Numbered from the stretch's first letter, positions 42,701 through 46,672 are shown. The stretch is 64,000 nucleotides of DNA from Siphonodentalium dalli (GCA_032622095.1 CP136064.1:274625614-274689613); one strand, 5' to 3'. Program-made: numbers and translations. Notes: generated from the sequence alone by a model not told the origin.

Positions 42701-43894
42701 AAGTAAATGTTGATAAGAACGCGAAGGGATGTATCCCATCGATACGATAAGTAGTCCGGGCTACTAGTCCCTAGGTAATATAGATTAGAACTCGGAGGGA
42801 AATACTAGTCCAAAACAGCGGAGTCTTGTCCGTACGCGCAGGGATATATCCCATCTGAGTTACGGTAAATATTCCCGAACATTGGGGGAATGTTGATCAA
42901 ACGCACAGGTCTATCCCCCAATATAAAGACGGTGATTAGTCTCGAACACGGGAAGTTATATATAGATTATAACTCCCAGCGATATCCTCTAGCAATACTA
43001 CTGTAAGTAGTACCAAGTTACCAACCCTACATGTATGGCACCTCATTGAGGTAAGGATACACTGGTTCCATGTCGACTTTAGAAAGAATTTCGCTATATG
43101 AGTGGGAATTTACCAGATAAAAATGGGAAAAGCCCGGAATAAAACATGCATATATAGGTGGGAATATCATTGAATAATACTGGAATCGCAATTTTGTCGA
43201 AATAAAAGCGGCATTTGTCCAGGATAAGAGCGTATTATAGGCAGCATTAAACTCGATTATACACTGAAGAATTTCGGGGGTAAGTGCAAAAACAAACAGG
43301 AAACTTTCGTGACTAATTGTATATGAAATGCCAGTGCATGAGGTGACAGGAGTTTTTCGGTATTACATGACAGCATATCTATCCATATTCACAGTTAATC
43401 CCTCCTGAATATCCTAATTTATATCTAATTTGTAACTGGGATATTTTCGGGATTCCAAAGGGATTTTGTGTCGAAATCTGAAATTCCGGCGAAATCCCGG
43501 GGGAATTTCGAAAAATCCCAGTGGAATTCCGGAAATGTTCTCTACGGGGACATGTTTGGACTTTTTTTTTCGGCGCTCGACGAATCAAAGATTACCTGGA
43601 ATTAAATGTTGTACTGCAGTTATTTATAAAGTAAAAACCTCGATTCGGTTTCTCGTTATTTGAACGAATCTGGTAGATTTATATTGCTCGTTCGGAGAAC
43701 TCAATATTTGTATTGGTAGAATCTCACGTCCAATATGTTTACTGTTTCACCTGTTTGTGTTATTGTCAATTTTGCAGCTGACATTGTATTGGGCATGTTG
43801 TTATAAATATTATTATATTATGAGTAACGTGTCCCTGTTTGTTCCAGTTAAATCCATGACGACGCATGTGACACGTTTTACTAGTAACAAATGA
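689..43894 (+). CDS. Mhc: Muscle-type myosin II heavy chain, 34 exons, 5' end outside window
   Basis: This is the motor heavy chain of muscle thick filaments: it hydrolyses ATP, moves on actin and polymerises through its coiled-coil rod. The 34 exons (listed separately) join in consistent phase into about 1,775 codons. In order they give the P-loop GESGAGKT, switch I NNNSSRF, switch [11 protein letters not shown], the lysine-rich loop 2, the actin-binding [11 protein letters not shown], both reactive cysteines ([16 protein letters not shown]), the converter, the lever arm ([11 protein letters not shown]), the invariant proline of the head-rod junction, about 1,100 residues of heptad rod and a basic tailpiece. 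With the missing N-terminus the protein would be about 1,940 residues, the usual length. The rod is clearly diverged from scallop striated myosin as I remember it, so this may be a paralog. Each exon occurs once; I saw no mutually exclusive alternatives. A two-base deficit in exon 3 breaks the frame as given. Confidence 0.93.
717..2187. other. Mhc intron 1, nothing recognised
   Basis: This is AT-rich intron sequence. I see no exon, RNA gene or clear repeat on either strand. Confidence 0.6.
2188..2313. repeat. Long near-perfect palindrome
   Basis: The arm beginning GCCATCAACGTCGTTTTTCG is repeated in inverted form up to 2313, meeting at a central gaataacatgttattc. The arms are about 55-60 bp with one small interruption. 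It looks like a foldback MITE. Confidence 0.8.
2437..2533 (+). CDS. Mhc: Mhc window exon 2 (P-loop)
   Basis: The exon completes the Thr codon and reads [13 protein letters not shown], the nucleotide-binding P-loop, followed by the helix [11 protein letters not shown]. The acceptor is tgtcag and the donor gtatgt. The exon ends in the loop 1 region (GDHKDDKK). Confidence 0.95.
2919..3009 (+). CDS. Mhc: Mhc window exon 3, frame broken before switch I
   Basis: The exon encodes the continuation after loop 1 ([20 protein letters not shown]) and then switch I. It is 91 bp where 93 are needed. After the AAA ACC codons (Lys-Thr) a single A at 2985 is left before AGG, so the expected Thr-Thr-Arg-Asn-Asn-Asn run is two bases short. 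Switch I itself is intact in the shifted frame. Read literally, the joined message stops at the second codon after the next junction. All other exons keep frame. Confidence 0.9.
3496..3951. mobile_element. FB-1 foldback element, asymmetric subtype
   Basis: The element begins AGGTACTCAATCCGAT and ends with its inverse, ATCGGATAGAGTACCTTTAA. The internal landmarks are tttggcttcggggg and agagtgatcagatatcgatt. It is the same family as the copies at 40911, 41473, 53823, 54996 and 55360. There is no ORF of interest. A G-run is at 3546-3556. Confidence 0.7.
3976..4039 (+). CDS. Mhc: Mhc window exon 4 (motor core after switch I)
   Basis: The exon encodes [20 protein letters not shown] and leaves one base for the next codon. 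The acceptor is tttgcag and the donor gtaagt. It is a conserved part of the motor beta sheet. Confidence 0.93.
4237..4410. repeat. 32-bp minisatellite, ~5 copies
   Basis: The unit is atatgctgctcaaacaaagc plus aattcagaatta. The first four copies are nearly identical and the last diverges. It occupies the branch-point zone upstream of Mhc exon 5. Confidence 0.9.
4422..4520 (+). CDS. Mhc: Mhc window exon 5 (motor upper 50 kDa)
   Basis: The exon reads [20 protein letters not shown] and then [12 protein letters not shown], with a split codon at each end. A 32-bp minisatellite stops only about 11 bp before its acceptor. Confidence 0.94.
4968..5071 (+). CDS. Mhc: Mhc window exon 6
   Basis: The exon encodes [17 protein letters not shown] and [17 protein letters not shown], the usual 50-kDa segment. 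The 104 bp begin with two bases of a split Glu codon and end at a codon boundary before gtaagt. Confidence 0.94.
5072..5751. other. Mhc intron 6, nothing recognised
   Basis: No exon, RNA or repeat structure is recognised. A short variant of one stretch (aaaaacgaaataaaaaattctgg, 5425-5450) resembles 32390-32430, both near a gtggtttatttcga motif, so an old dispersed repeat is possible. Confidence 0.45.
5752..5890 (+). CDS. Mhc: Mhc window exon 7 (cardiomyopathy-loop region)
   Basis: The exon encodes [18 protein letters not shown] and [19 protein letters not shown], followed by Thr-Thr and one base of the next codon. By family position this covers the actin-facing region leading to the cardiomyopathy loop. 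Confidence 0.94.
6112..6911. repeat. 44-bp satellite, ~18 copies
   Basis: The unit is cggatatctcagtggtccaa plus tactaaaggaacatgggttcgaca. Copies vary mainly at tggtcc/tggttc and aaagga/aaagta. The array lies in Mhc intron 7. Each unit carries ctcagtggt and gggttcgacac, which resemble the A and B boxes of tRNA promoters. Confidence 0.93.
7220..7488 (+). CDS. Mhc: Mhc window exon 8 (HO linker to switch II)
   Basis: This 269-bp exon reads from [20 protein letters not shown] through GRNVNQV to the switch II motif [10 protein letters not shown], where it ends at a codon boundary before gtaagt. Gly and Glu of switch II are present, so the hydrolytic core looks functional. Confidence 0.96.
7844..8014 (+). 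CDS. Mhc: Mhc window exon 9 (relay helix)
   Basis: The exon has 57 whole codons, starting with [20 protein letters not shown] two codons in and ending ACVDLIEK. This is the relay helix and loop that couple switch II to the converter. In some invertebrates this exon has alternatives; only one copy is seen here. Confidence 0.96.
8165..8344 (+). CDS. Mhc: Mhc window exon 10 (lower 50 kDa)
   Basis: The exon has 60 whole codons: [16 protein letters not shown], then a variable stretch, then [12 protein letters not shown]. The acceptor is tatttcag and the donor gtaagc. This is the actin-binding lower 50-kDa domain. Confidence 0.95.
8910..9030 (+). CDS. Mhc: Mhc window exon 11
   Basis: The exon encodes [20 protein letters not shown] and LLFQAPP, with one base left over. 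NKDPLNETV is nearly invariant in the family. The segment ends at the start of loop 2. Confidence 0.94.
9031..9689. other. Mhc intron 11, 5' part, nothing recognised
   Basis: There is no coding similarity. A weak inverted pair, gtgcgataagaaaa near 9318 and tttgcttatcgcaca near 9437, suggests a small degraded foldback element. Confidence 0.4.
9690..9895. repeat. ~65-bp tandem repeat, 3 copies
   Basis: The unit starts gatctacacagagctatg and includes gatacctttaacgtta and cctgttcataat. Three copies are about 90% alike by eye. Confidence 0.85.
9896..10538. other. Mhc intron 11, 3' part, nothing recognised
   Basis: No exon or repeat was seen between the tandem repeat and exon 12. Confidence 0.5.
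10539..10612 (+). CDS. Mhc: Mhc window exon 12 (loop 2)
   Basis: The exon encodes the surface loop [19 protein letters not shown] followed by His-Arg. Five consecutive lysines give the positive charge used for weak actin binding. Split codon at the 5' side; whole codon at the 3' side before gtatgt. Confidence 0.93.
10928..11015 (+). CDS. Mhc: Mhc window exon 13 (actin-binding helix-loop)
   Basis: The exon encodes [20 protein letters not shown] and then [10 protein letters not shown], a strongly conserved motor segment before the SH helices. The Gly codon is split across the next intron. Confidence 0.95.
11285..11660 (+). CDS. Mhc: Mhc window exon 14 (SH1/SH2, converter, first IQ)
   Basis: This is the second-largest exon (376 bp). 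It carries both reactive cysteines in [16 protein letters not shown], the converter ([20 protein letters not shown], then [14 protein letters not shown]) and an IQ-like helix ([17 protein letters not shown]) for essential light chain binding. It ends inside an Arg codon. Confidence 0.96.
11661..12168. other. Mhc intron 14, nothing recognised
   Basis: This is AT-rich intron. The open frame over 11758-11994 is compositionally random and has no family resemblance. Confidence 0.5.
12169..12250 (+). CDS. Mhc: Mhc window exon 15 (lever arm, regulatory light chain site)
   Basis: The exon encodes [20 protein letters not shown] and WWKLYVQ. The tryptophan-rich hook is the regulatory light chain site, which in molluscs is the place of calcium regulation. 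The family matches closely here. Confidence 0.95.
12557..12940 (+). CDS. Mhc: Mhc window exon 16 (head-rod junction, S2)
   Basis: The exon has 128 whole codons starting IKPML, where the proline marks the head-rod junction. A very acidic and basic coiled coil follows ([34 protein letters not shown]). It is the largest exon and one of the more diverged parts relative to scallop myosin. Confidence 0.95.
12941..13932. other. Mhc intron 16, nothing recognised
   Basis: This is about 1 kb with no coding similarity or obvious repeat. A rod-type alternative exon was looked for and not found. Confidence 0.5.
13933..14142 (+). CDS. Mhc: Mhc window exon 17 (S2 rod)
   Basis: The exon has 70 whole codons of coiled coil, including [19 protein letters not shown] and [14 protein letters not shown], which align with the family motif LNKLKAKLE. 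The donor gtacgt is followed within about 15 bp by a minisatellite. Confidence 0.94.
14156..14395. repeat. ~55-60-bp degenerate minisatellite, 4-5 copies
   Basis: The recurrent block is ccagcctttatcccgaaggg followed by ttgagtaattgggtggttg. It begins about 15 bp after the exon 17 donor. Confidence 0.75.
14596..14741 (+). CDS. Mhc: Mhc window exon 18 (rod)
   Basis: The exon encodes [20 protein letters not shown] and [15 protein letters not shown], matching the family stretch EREKKVRGDVEKAKRKVEQDL. It ends two bases into a Lys codon at gtgagt, about 30 bp before the 56/57-bp satellite. Confidence 0.95.
14773..18097. repeat. 56/57-bp satellite, ~59 copies
   Basis: The unit runs acatacatcatagaactgtg, cattcccacaaataataaag, tatacatgagtgaatg. 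A 57-bp variant has taatacacgtatac in place of taataaagtatac. It fills most of Mhc intron 18 (14742-18533). A 395-bp higher-order period (7 units) is visible: the rare tgtgaattccc variant at about 15576 recurs at about 15971. Minus-strand open frames across it are repeat artefacts. Confidence 0.95.
18534..18681 (+). CDS. Mhc: Mhc window exon 19 (rod)
   Basis: The exon completes the split Lys codon and encodes [20 protein letters not shown] and [17 protein letters not shown], the family's ELEEELEAERNAR region. The acceptor is tttcag and the donor gtatgt. Confidence 0.93.
19172..19258 (+). CDS. Mhc: Mhc window exon 20 (rod)
   Basis: The exon has 29 whole codons, [20 protein letters not shown] then EQGGATAAQ. 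The GGAT-AAQ hinge is typical of muscle myosin rods. Confidence 0.94.
19300..20296. repeat. Internal duplication of intron sequence, with insertion in first copy
   Basis: Block A (19300-19410, containing aaacgaagcgagatttccct) and block B (19697-19905, containing ggaatgctgcggtgtactac) recur in order at 19970-20082 and 20098-20296. In the second copy they are about 16 bp apart. In the first they are separated by about 287 bp that includes a palindromic MITE piece. Confidence 0.75.
19589..19669. mobile_element. Fragment of palindromic MITE
   Basis: It carries ccaatgcattctcttatata and its inverse around gaggcgacctatggtcgact, followed by cacagggt. This is the terminal palindrome of the elements at 32751, 34023, 44652 and 60919. 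Confidence 0.75.
20383..20770. repeat. ~160-bp degenerate tandem repeat, 3 copies
   Basis: The marker atgggaacgagtcattttgg followed by ggtcattc occurs near 20407, 20567 and 20730, with similar text between (catggctgccagc / catggtcgccagc, gggctacagg). Confidence 0.75.
21426..21460. repeat. Left imperfect direct repeat flanking LINE fragment
   Basis: Its sequence tataacaataaataacacag...gatagcagcg recurs at 21838-21869 with a few changes. The two copies bracket the LINE fragment. Confidence 0.5.
21461..21714 (+). pseudogene. C-terminal fragment of a LINE reverse transcriptase
   Basis: The frame starts [19 protein letters not shown] and continues for about 60 residues to a stop at about 21706. 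The pattern C-x2-C...E-x-E-x-HF-x3-C, then Tyr and Arg, followed by a basic helix, is the usual C-terminal end of non-LTR retrotransposon ORF2 proteins in molluscs and cnidarians. No polymerase or endonuclease part is present, so it is a 5'-truncated dead copy in Mhc intron 20. The clade cannot be told from this piece. Confidence 0.6.
21838..21869. repeat. Right imperfect direct repeat flanking LINE fragment
   Basis: It matches 21426-21460 apart from small gaps and substitutions (both end tagcagcg). It lies about 26 bp upstream of the exon 21 acceptor. Confidence 0.5.
21896..22062 (+). CDS. Mhc: Mhc window exon 21 (rod)
   Basis: The exon encodes [20 protein letters not shown] and [20 protein letters not shown], aligning with the family's KKREAEL and QISALRKKHQDA. 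It ends two bases into a Lys codon. A LINE fragment sits just upstream. Confidence 0.94.
22063..22863. other. Mhc intron 21, nothing recognised
   Basis: A short duplication, tcatgtgtgttnctataaat near 22340 and 22380, is the only structure seen. Confidence 0.45.
22864..22942 (+). CDS. Mhc: Mhc window exon 22 (rod)
   Basis: The exon completes the Lys codon and encodes [20 protein letters not shown] followed by YFKKNG. It is short, with clean phase at both ends (acceptor atatag, donor gtaagt). Confidence 0.9.
23315..23334. repeat. Poly-C tract
   Basis: An uninterrupted run of about 20 C in Mhc intron 22. Its length in the assembly is unreliable. Confidence 0.85.
23518..24060. repeat. ~240-bp degenerate tandem duplication
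   Basis: Blocks starting near 23540 and 23770 share gaccatggttgttcggccc / gaccatggttcggcccggt, then aacaagaaaatcgcaaa and agcatctagact, and the block ggaaatttccaact with accatttcagtcc recurs. It is non-coding. Confidence 0.7.
24289..24534 (+). CDS. Mhc: Mhc window exon 23 (rod, LMM start region)
   Basis: The exon has 82 whole codons, including [19 protein letters not shown] and [20 protein letters not shown], aligning with LTRQLEDAEHRVSVLSKEK in scallop. The donor is gtaaga. Confidence 0.94.
24535..26127. other. Mhc intron 23, nothing recognised
   Basis: This is about 1.6 kb, AT-rich. An A/C-rich simple stretch lies at 25530-25580. No exon, RNA gene or transposon end was found. Confidence 0.5.
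26128..26324 (+). CDS. Mhc: Mhc window exon 24 (LMM rod)
   Basis: The exon encodes [20 protein letters not shown] and then [20 protein letters not shown], matching the highly conserved WRSKFESEGA-R-EELE segment. It ends two bases into a Lys codon. Confidence 0.95.
26325..26839. other. Mhc intron 24, nothing recognised
   Basis: AT-rich, with a T-rich block at 26370-26460. No coding or repeat structure was seen. Confidence 0.5.
26840..26972 (+). CDS. Mhc: Mhc window exon 25 (LMM rod)
   Basis: The exon encodes [20 protein letters not shown] and [20 protein letters not shown]. The family equivalent is the RKL-LSEAEQ segment and LEKAKSRLQQELED. A 5.1-kb intron full of mobile elements follows. 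Confidence 0.95.
27294..27436. repeat. 143-bp palindrome in Mhc intron 25
   Basis: The arms aaataaatacacggtgt and acaccgtgtatttatttcc close around tgtaggacgacgcgtagcgg. Each is about 65-70 bp and almost exact, including gtatggtcaagttgtaccac on both sides. It is probably a foldback MITE. A related gtggtacaa inverted pair is near 31460-31515. Confidence 0.8.
28633..28863 (+). other. Lysine-rich open frame inside the hAT-like element, unidentified
   Basis: The frame includes [20 protein letters not shown] and ends in [10 protein letters not shown] before TAA. An upstream frame (about 28565-28650, [12 protein letters not shown]) overlaps in another phase, as if one coding region were frameshifted. 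I recognise no family. It may be a decayed piece of an element-borne protein. Confidence 0.25.
30536..30668. repeat. Palindrome within the hAT-like element
   Basis: The arms contain aactaacgtgctaatttgct and its inverse, meeting at agctcttaagagct. They are about 60 bp with few mismatches. This is probably a nested foldback insertion. Confidence 0.75.
31431..32096. other. Mhc intron 25, 3' part, nothing recognised
   Basis: A short duplication, tgtgtatcacacatgcat, occurs at about 31696 and 31763. No exon was seen. Confidence 0.45.
32097..32313 (+). CDS. Mhc: Mhc window exon 26 (LMM rod)
   Basis: The exon encodes [20 protein letters not shown] and ends [10 protein letters not shown] with one base over, matching the family's LRRENKNLADE. 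The phase fits exon 25 despite the large intron. Confidence 0.94.
32751..33174. mobile_element. CR foldback element (TGTGACC...GGTCACA)
   Basis: The ends are tgtgaccagccatatcaaat and its inverse (tgatatggcgggtcaca), with cagtcgtaagtcgggattt inside. The right end carries the full 67-bp palindrome (ccaatgcattctc...); the left end carries half of it. The interior is A/T-rich with ggagccccacacatatatag. Confidence 0.75.
33619..33859 (+). CDS. Mhc: Mhc window exon 27 (LMM rod)
   Basis: The exon encodes [19 protein letters not shown] and [20 protein letters not shown], ending KEEELDNTR with a split Arg. EEE-DNTR-NHQR is a hallmark of the distal rod. Confidence 0.95.
34023..34398. mobile_element. 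piggyBac-like MITE copy
   Basis: It ends in gttgggtaaagggttaa and begins with the inverse cctttacccaacagaacg. Two copies of the 67-bp palindrome lie inside (34047 and 34176). It is the same family as 60919-61299, where TTAA duplications are exact; here the left flank is decayed. Confidence 0.7.
34790..35070 (+). repeat. Dispersed ~285-bp repeat, copy 1
   Basis: The copy shares attgacaacacacaccgtca, gcgtcccgaatcgag, gagcgtagttcagac and ttttctatggagtggta with 38829-39121, in the same orientation. It lies in Mhc intron 27, about 330 bp before exon 28. Confidence 0.75.
35396..35588 (+). CDS. Mhc: Mhc window exon 28 (LMM rod)
   Basis: The exon encodes [20 protein letters not shown] and [20 protein letters not shown], ending KRYQVQIK at donor gtacat. 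About 50 bp of its 3' end plus the donor is repeated downstream in five decaying copies (35589-36300). Confidence 0.95.
35589..36300 (+). repeat. Tandem copies of exon 28 3' end plus splice donor
   Basis: A ~130-bp unit starting in the exon (gagaagagatggacaaatca...caaatcaaggtac) recurs with donor-equivalent sites at 35718, 35848, about 35969, about 36110 and about 36268. The first copy is almost exact and keeps aatcaag/gtacac. Later ones lose the donor and gain stops. The intron part (ggggagataccggggtgcaa) is copied too. Confidence 0.85.
36379..36507 (+). CDS. Mhc: Mhc window exon 29 (LMM rod)
   Basis: The exon has 43 whole codons, from [20 protein letters not shown] to EKTRASLEQ, matching in length the family block EMQTSIEEEQ...LRAALEQ. 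A degenerate copy of the exon lies 100 bp downstream. Confidence 0.93.
36555..36713 (+). pseudogene. Degenerate duplicate of Mhc exon 29
   Basis: The stretch 36607-36713 repeats the exon (atgagacccggaaatccagc, tcaacaatcgaacgtcacgt) and its donor (gag tag/gtaatat). It has indels, a premature TAG at its end and no acceptor. A shorter copy of only the donor (cgaacaggtaaatata) lies at about 36558. Confidence 0.85.
36714..37749. other. Rest of Mhc intron 29; inverted repeat at 37243-37368
   Basis: An inverted pair (gcgacgcagtggactaga / tctagtccagcgacgc, both with ctggctctatg) marks a small GC-richer foldback at 37243-37368. Otherwise nothing is recognised. Confidence 0.55.
37750..37881 (+). CDS. 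Mhc: Mhc window exon 30 (LMM rod)
   Basis: The exon has 44 whole codons: [20 protein letters not shown], then [18 protein letters not shown] is the conserved start of this rod block. Confidence 0.94.
37882..38828. other. Mhc intron 30, 5' part
   Basis: Three copies of a ~54-bp repeat (ttgctttatatcatcatgat, attcgagacatgtta) occupy about 38330-38455. A hairpin (attgcggcgacaa / ttcgtcgccgcaat) lies at 38716-38752. No exon was seen. Confidence 0.55.
38829..39121 (+). repeat. Dispersed ~285-bp repeat, copy 2
   Basis: See copy 1 at 34790-35070; identity is about 80% by eye. It lies about 150 bp before exon 31. It is followed by an inverted-repeat stretch (ctctccactcaaaatcgccg ... gccgagttgagag, to about 39203). 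Confidence 0.75.
39270..39509 (+). CDS. Mhc: Mhc window exon 31 (LMM rod, near assembly domain)
   Basis: The exon has 80 whole codons. It contains [20 protein letters not shown] and [20 protein letters not shown], matching the family's EAEASSLKGGKKMIQKLESR. This region lies just ahead of the segment needed for filament assembly. Confidence 0.95.
39510..40374. other. Mhc intron 31
   Basis: A degenerate ~37-bp repeat (cgtgtataacataaccactg gtgtgtaaatataa) with three copies lies at about 39948-40055. Nothing else is recognised. Confidence 0.55.
40375..40575 (+). CDS. Mhc: Mhc window exon 32 (distal rod, assembly region)
   Basis: The exon has 67 whole codons: [20 protein letters not shown], then [20 protein letters not shown] and YRNHIEEA. 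It is the counterpart of the assembly-competence region of the rod. Confidence 0.95.
40911..41352. mobile_element. FB-1 foldback element, symmetric copy
   Basis: The two halves (aaggtactcaatccgatcag... and the inverse) are near-perfect inverted repeats of about 210 bp meeting at caagtggtaataataaccacttg. It lies in Mhc intron 32. Confidence 0.85.
41473..41934. mobile_element. FB-1 foldback element, asymmetric subtype
   Basis: It has the same internal sequence as 3496-3951 (tggcttcggggatgaacaat, aatacggccatatttcgttg, cgattctgataacta). Its left end is damaged. Confidence 0.7.
42149..42440. repeat. 30-bp minisatellite with trimer higher-order unit
   Basis: The unit is agctcgtccattaaccctga catagtaggt. 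Shortened variants (tccattaaccctgcatagtaggt) recur every third unit. It ends about 95 bp before the exon 33 acceptor. Confidence 0.9.
42535..42679 (+). CDS. Mhc: Mhc window exon 33 (rod end)
   Basis: The exon encodes [20 protein letters not shown] and [12 protein letters not shown], where the heptads end, aligning with AQHELEEAEERAD in scallop. Decaying duplicates of its 3' end and donor follow to about 43015. Confidence 0.93.
42680..43015 (+). repeat. Decaying copies of exon 33 3' end plus splice donor
   Basis: The exon end (acgcgcagggatgtctccca ... ctg/gtaagtagt) recurs with donor-equivalent positions at about 42746, 42864, 42931 and 43002. Linking text such as gaacacgggaagt is also repeated. 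The last copy again reads gtaagtagt. Confidence 0.75.
43016..43847. other. Rest of Mhc intron 33, nothing recognised
   Basis: A run of aattcc/gaaatccc words near 43440-43560 is low-complexity. No exon was seen before exon 34. Confidence 0.5.
43848..43894 (+). CDS. Mhc: Mhc window exon 34 (tailpiece and stop)
   Basis: After acceptor gttccag the exon completes a Val codon and adds [14 protein letters not shown] and TGA (43892-43894). This is a short, basic, Ser/Thr-rich non-helical tailpiece, as expected of muscle myosins. Confidence 0.88.
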
Positions 43895-44060
43895 TGACCC
43901 GAAACGGAACTTTACAACAAGACTCACCGACAGAATGATGAAACCACTTGGAGACAGAATTTTAGAATGCGCGGATTTCGGACCAAGCTCAGAACATGAG
44001 GATTTCTTACCCAGTTATTTTTAATTTATTTGTAAATAAATATTTCCCACCCAATACCAT
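43895..44060 (+). other. Mhc: Mhc 3' UTR
   Basis: This is the non-coding stretch between the stop codon and the polyadenylation signal. The 3' boundary is inferred as about 20 bp past the signal. Confidence 0.65.
44035..44040 (+). terminator. Mhc: Mhc polyadenylation signal AATAAA
   Basis: A canonical AATAAA lies about 140 bp after the stop codon, on the coding strand. Confidence 0.7.
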
Positions 44061-44651
44061 GTTATCTGCTTCCCATGCGGTATAGACGGCTCATGGAGTA
44101 CCTCAAATTCCGTCACCCACCCAATATTGAACAAGGCATCTATATCTATATTTGCAAATGTATGTCTATTTGTCTGTCCACTTTAGAAATTAATGGGGGA
44201 CCATCTAGTGGGGTCTAAAGTGGTCTATCAAAATTTATAAAAAAAAATTTGTCGCCAGTTTCAAGTAAACGTAAATGTAGCCATCTCCATGATACGAGGA
44301 GTCTAATTGTGTGGTTGAAAACATGTCAAAATGTGGCGCCATCGATTCAGGGATGTGTAGTAAGGGAAGGAGCATCACAATTGGTCAAACTATTTATAGC
44401 GCTAATTTTCATCAAACCAATATTTATATTCTTTCCTTTTGCGATAGATTCAACGATTATCCTCGGAAGTTTGCCCTCATATTTCGGCATTTGCATTAAA
44501 TTGTTTATACGGCATATTTAAGATTTGACGGAGAATTATAACGTGAATTGAATGACTGATTGGTGTGCGCGGTATGCCTTATCGGAGATTTGGCGATCGT
44601 GTTGATTGATATCGTTATACTGAAGATCGAAGGACTACACTTACATATAAC
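44061..44651. other. Intergenic, nothing recognised
   Basis: This follows the Mhc polyadenylation site. Open frames here (44249-44521) show no family features. Confidence 0.5.
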
Positions 44652-45068
44652 TGTGACCCGCCATATCAAATCCAGTCGTAAGTCGGGATTTTTTTACCCT
44701 GTGCCAATGCATTCTCTTATATATGCGAGTCGACCATAGGTCGCCTCGCATATATAAGAGAATGCATTGGCCTAACAATTTTTTATCATTTTTTTAAAAT
44801 AAATGTTTCTTACAATTTTTAGGACATAAAATAAAAAAAACATCCATTACCCTGCAGGGAGCCCCACACATATATAGAAGCATATAGAAGAGTGTCGTCT
44901 GTTCATTTTTGTATGGGGCTCTGTATGGGTGAAATTATAAAATTGTTAAAGAATACAAGACAAAATTATTAAAATTATAAAAAATTGTTAGGCCAATGCA
45001 TTCTCTTAAATATGCGAGGCGACCTATATAAGAGAATACATTGACTGGATTTGATATGGCGGGTCACA
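44652..45068. mobile_element. CR foldback element, most complete copy
   Basis: It runs from tgtgacccgccatatcaaat to the inverse ending ggcgggtcaca. The left end has an intact 67-bp palindrome preceded by ccctg; the right one is partly deleted. It shares its interior with 32751-33174 and 53579-53783. Confidence 0.8.
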
Positions 45069-45836
45069 AATAACTATATTTGTTTACGTGCTGTCGTGAG
45101 GGATGCTACAACATTAAATTCGAGAACAACTGACGAGGTATATGCCTTCTGTCATGTTGCCAGCAATCAATCAGACATGATGGTATCATACATGCAAGTC
45201 ATATAAAATGAAACGGTTCACAGTAACATAACTGTTCATTAATTTGGATATTGAGCGTCCGTTATTAAAATAATGGATAGTTGTTTGTAAAATAATGTAT
45301 GGTCTCGGGAATAACCATCCATTATCCTATAAACTGGACTCGATTGACAAAGGAGTGACATTCATTGTCATGTTTTAAGTGGTCGAAACTTGCATTACAT
45401 TGCTATAATAACTATCTCAGATCCGGAATACGACTTTTAGTGGGAGCCTAATCATTCGATACGGAATCTGACGAAGTTTGCCGAATGATTTTCGTCTTCT
45501 ATGTTCGTAACGCCGAGTTATTGACAATGCGGTTAAACACATGCGGTTAATTTAGTTCCAAATTGTGGGAAAATACTTCTGAACACGATCTACATCTGTT
45601 TTGAGTACTGAATATGATCTACGTCTGTTTTGAGTACTGAATATGATCTACGTCTGTTTTGAGTACTTTCTTGTACGCATGTAGCACAACTGGAAGAGGT
45701 GTATTCCGATGTTTTTTATCCATAGAATAAAAACAGCGACAGCCCTTGTCAACATTGTACATATACAGCGCACATATGTACGATTTTTTCTACCCAATTA
45801 CATGTATAACTTGAAGTTTATTGAATAATATATATA
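45069..45836. other. Intergenic; short tandem repeat
   Basis: Three copies of a 34-bp repeat (tgatctacgtctgttttgag tactgaata) lie at about 45586-45671. Nothing else is recognised. Confidence 0.55.
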
Positions 45837-46660
45837 TCTATTATATATTTTTGGAAGATCTGTGTGTGTGGGTGGGTGTGTGTGTGTGTGTGTGTGATCG
45901 CGATGGACTCGAAAACAACCGAGCCGATTTCGATGAAACTTGGTATTTCGATGAAACTTGGTATGTGGGGGTATTTTCGGCCGGGGGGTGGCATGGGCCT
46001 ATCAATTTTCAGATCCGAGGTCAACTTTTCACGTGCCGCGGTCAAATCTGTTTTTACGCTGTGTTACGGGACTTTCATTTGAGTTCGGTGCTTACAAATC
46101 GATTCGAAACAGCGCGAATAATAAAATGCCAGTCATAATAATGGCACGGTGAGAATCTTTCGTGTTTCCTCTTTCCAACGATATATAATGCGTATGTATC
46201 CGTTTTAGTTATCTGCCTCGATTATCAAGAAGAAGTGGTACTATCTTCCATCAGGATAAAAACAATGCGTAACTTCTATGACGTCGTTAGATGTCATAAC
46301 GTTAGATCACGTTAACGCTTAACCGGCCGATGCATTTGACTGTTTCAGACGTCTTGGCGATATCTCGGGCAACGATGGTAATTTATCTTTACGTTGAAAC
46401 TTGATAATTAATGAGCGTGTGTATATGAGGCGCGTTTATATACTTGAGTGGAAATCAAATCGGGTTAAACTGGCGGATTTTTACGGACGAAATTTGATGC
46501 ATAGCATAGGGTATCTCGGTATCCGCCGGGCCGATTTCCCGGTATCCGCTTGGCCGATTTCCACCATTTTTGGGGTGTTGGTGTTTGACCCCACCTTACC
46601 TTGACCTTCAAAATGGTCAATTCAAGGTCAAAGCCCGGACGAAGTCGGGTCACCTTCTAG
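45837..46660 (+). mobile_element. Helitron-like element, copy A
   Basis: It starts TCTATTATATAT after A and ends CACCTTCTAG before T, as Helitrons do (5' TC, 3' CTRR, between A and T). A hairpin (cccggac gaa gtcggg, with one bulged base) lies about 11 bp before CTAG. It starts with a GT-rich run. There is no Rep-helicase, so it is non-autonomous. The frames in it are not conserved as protein. Confidence 0.75.
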
Positions 46661-46672
46661 TATATATATATA

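Noticed and set aside
44249-44521. 90-residue frame with hydrophobic end downstream of Mhc
   Set aside because: No recognisable family or promoter. Hydrophobic stretches are common in AT-rich random frames.
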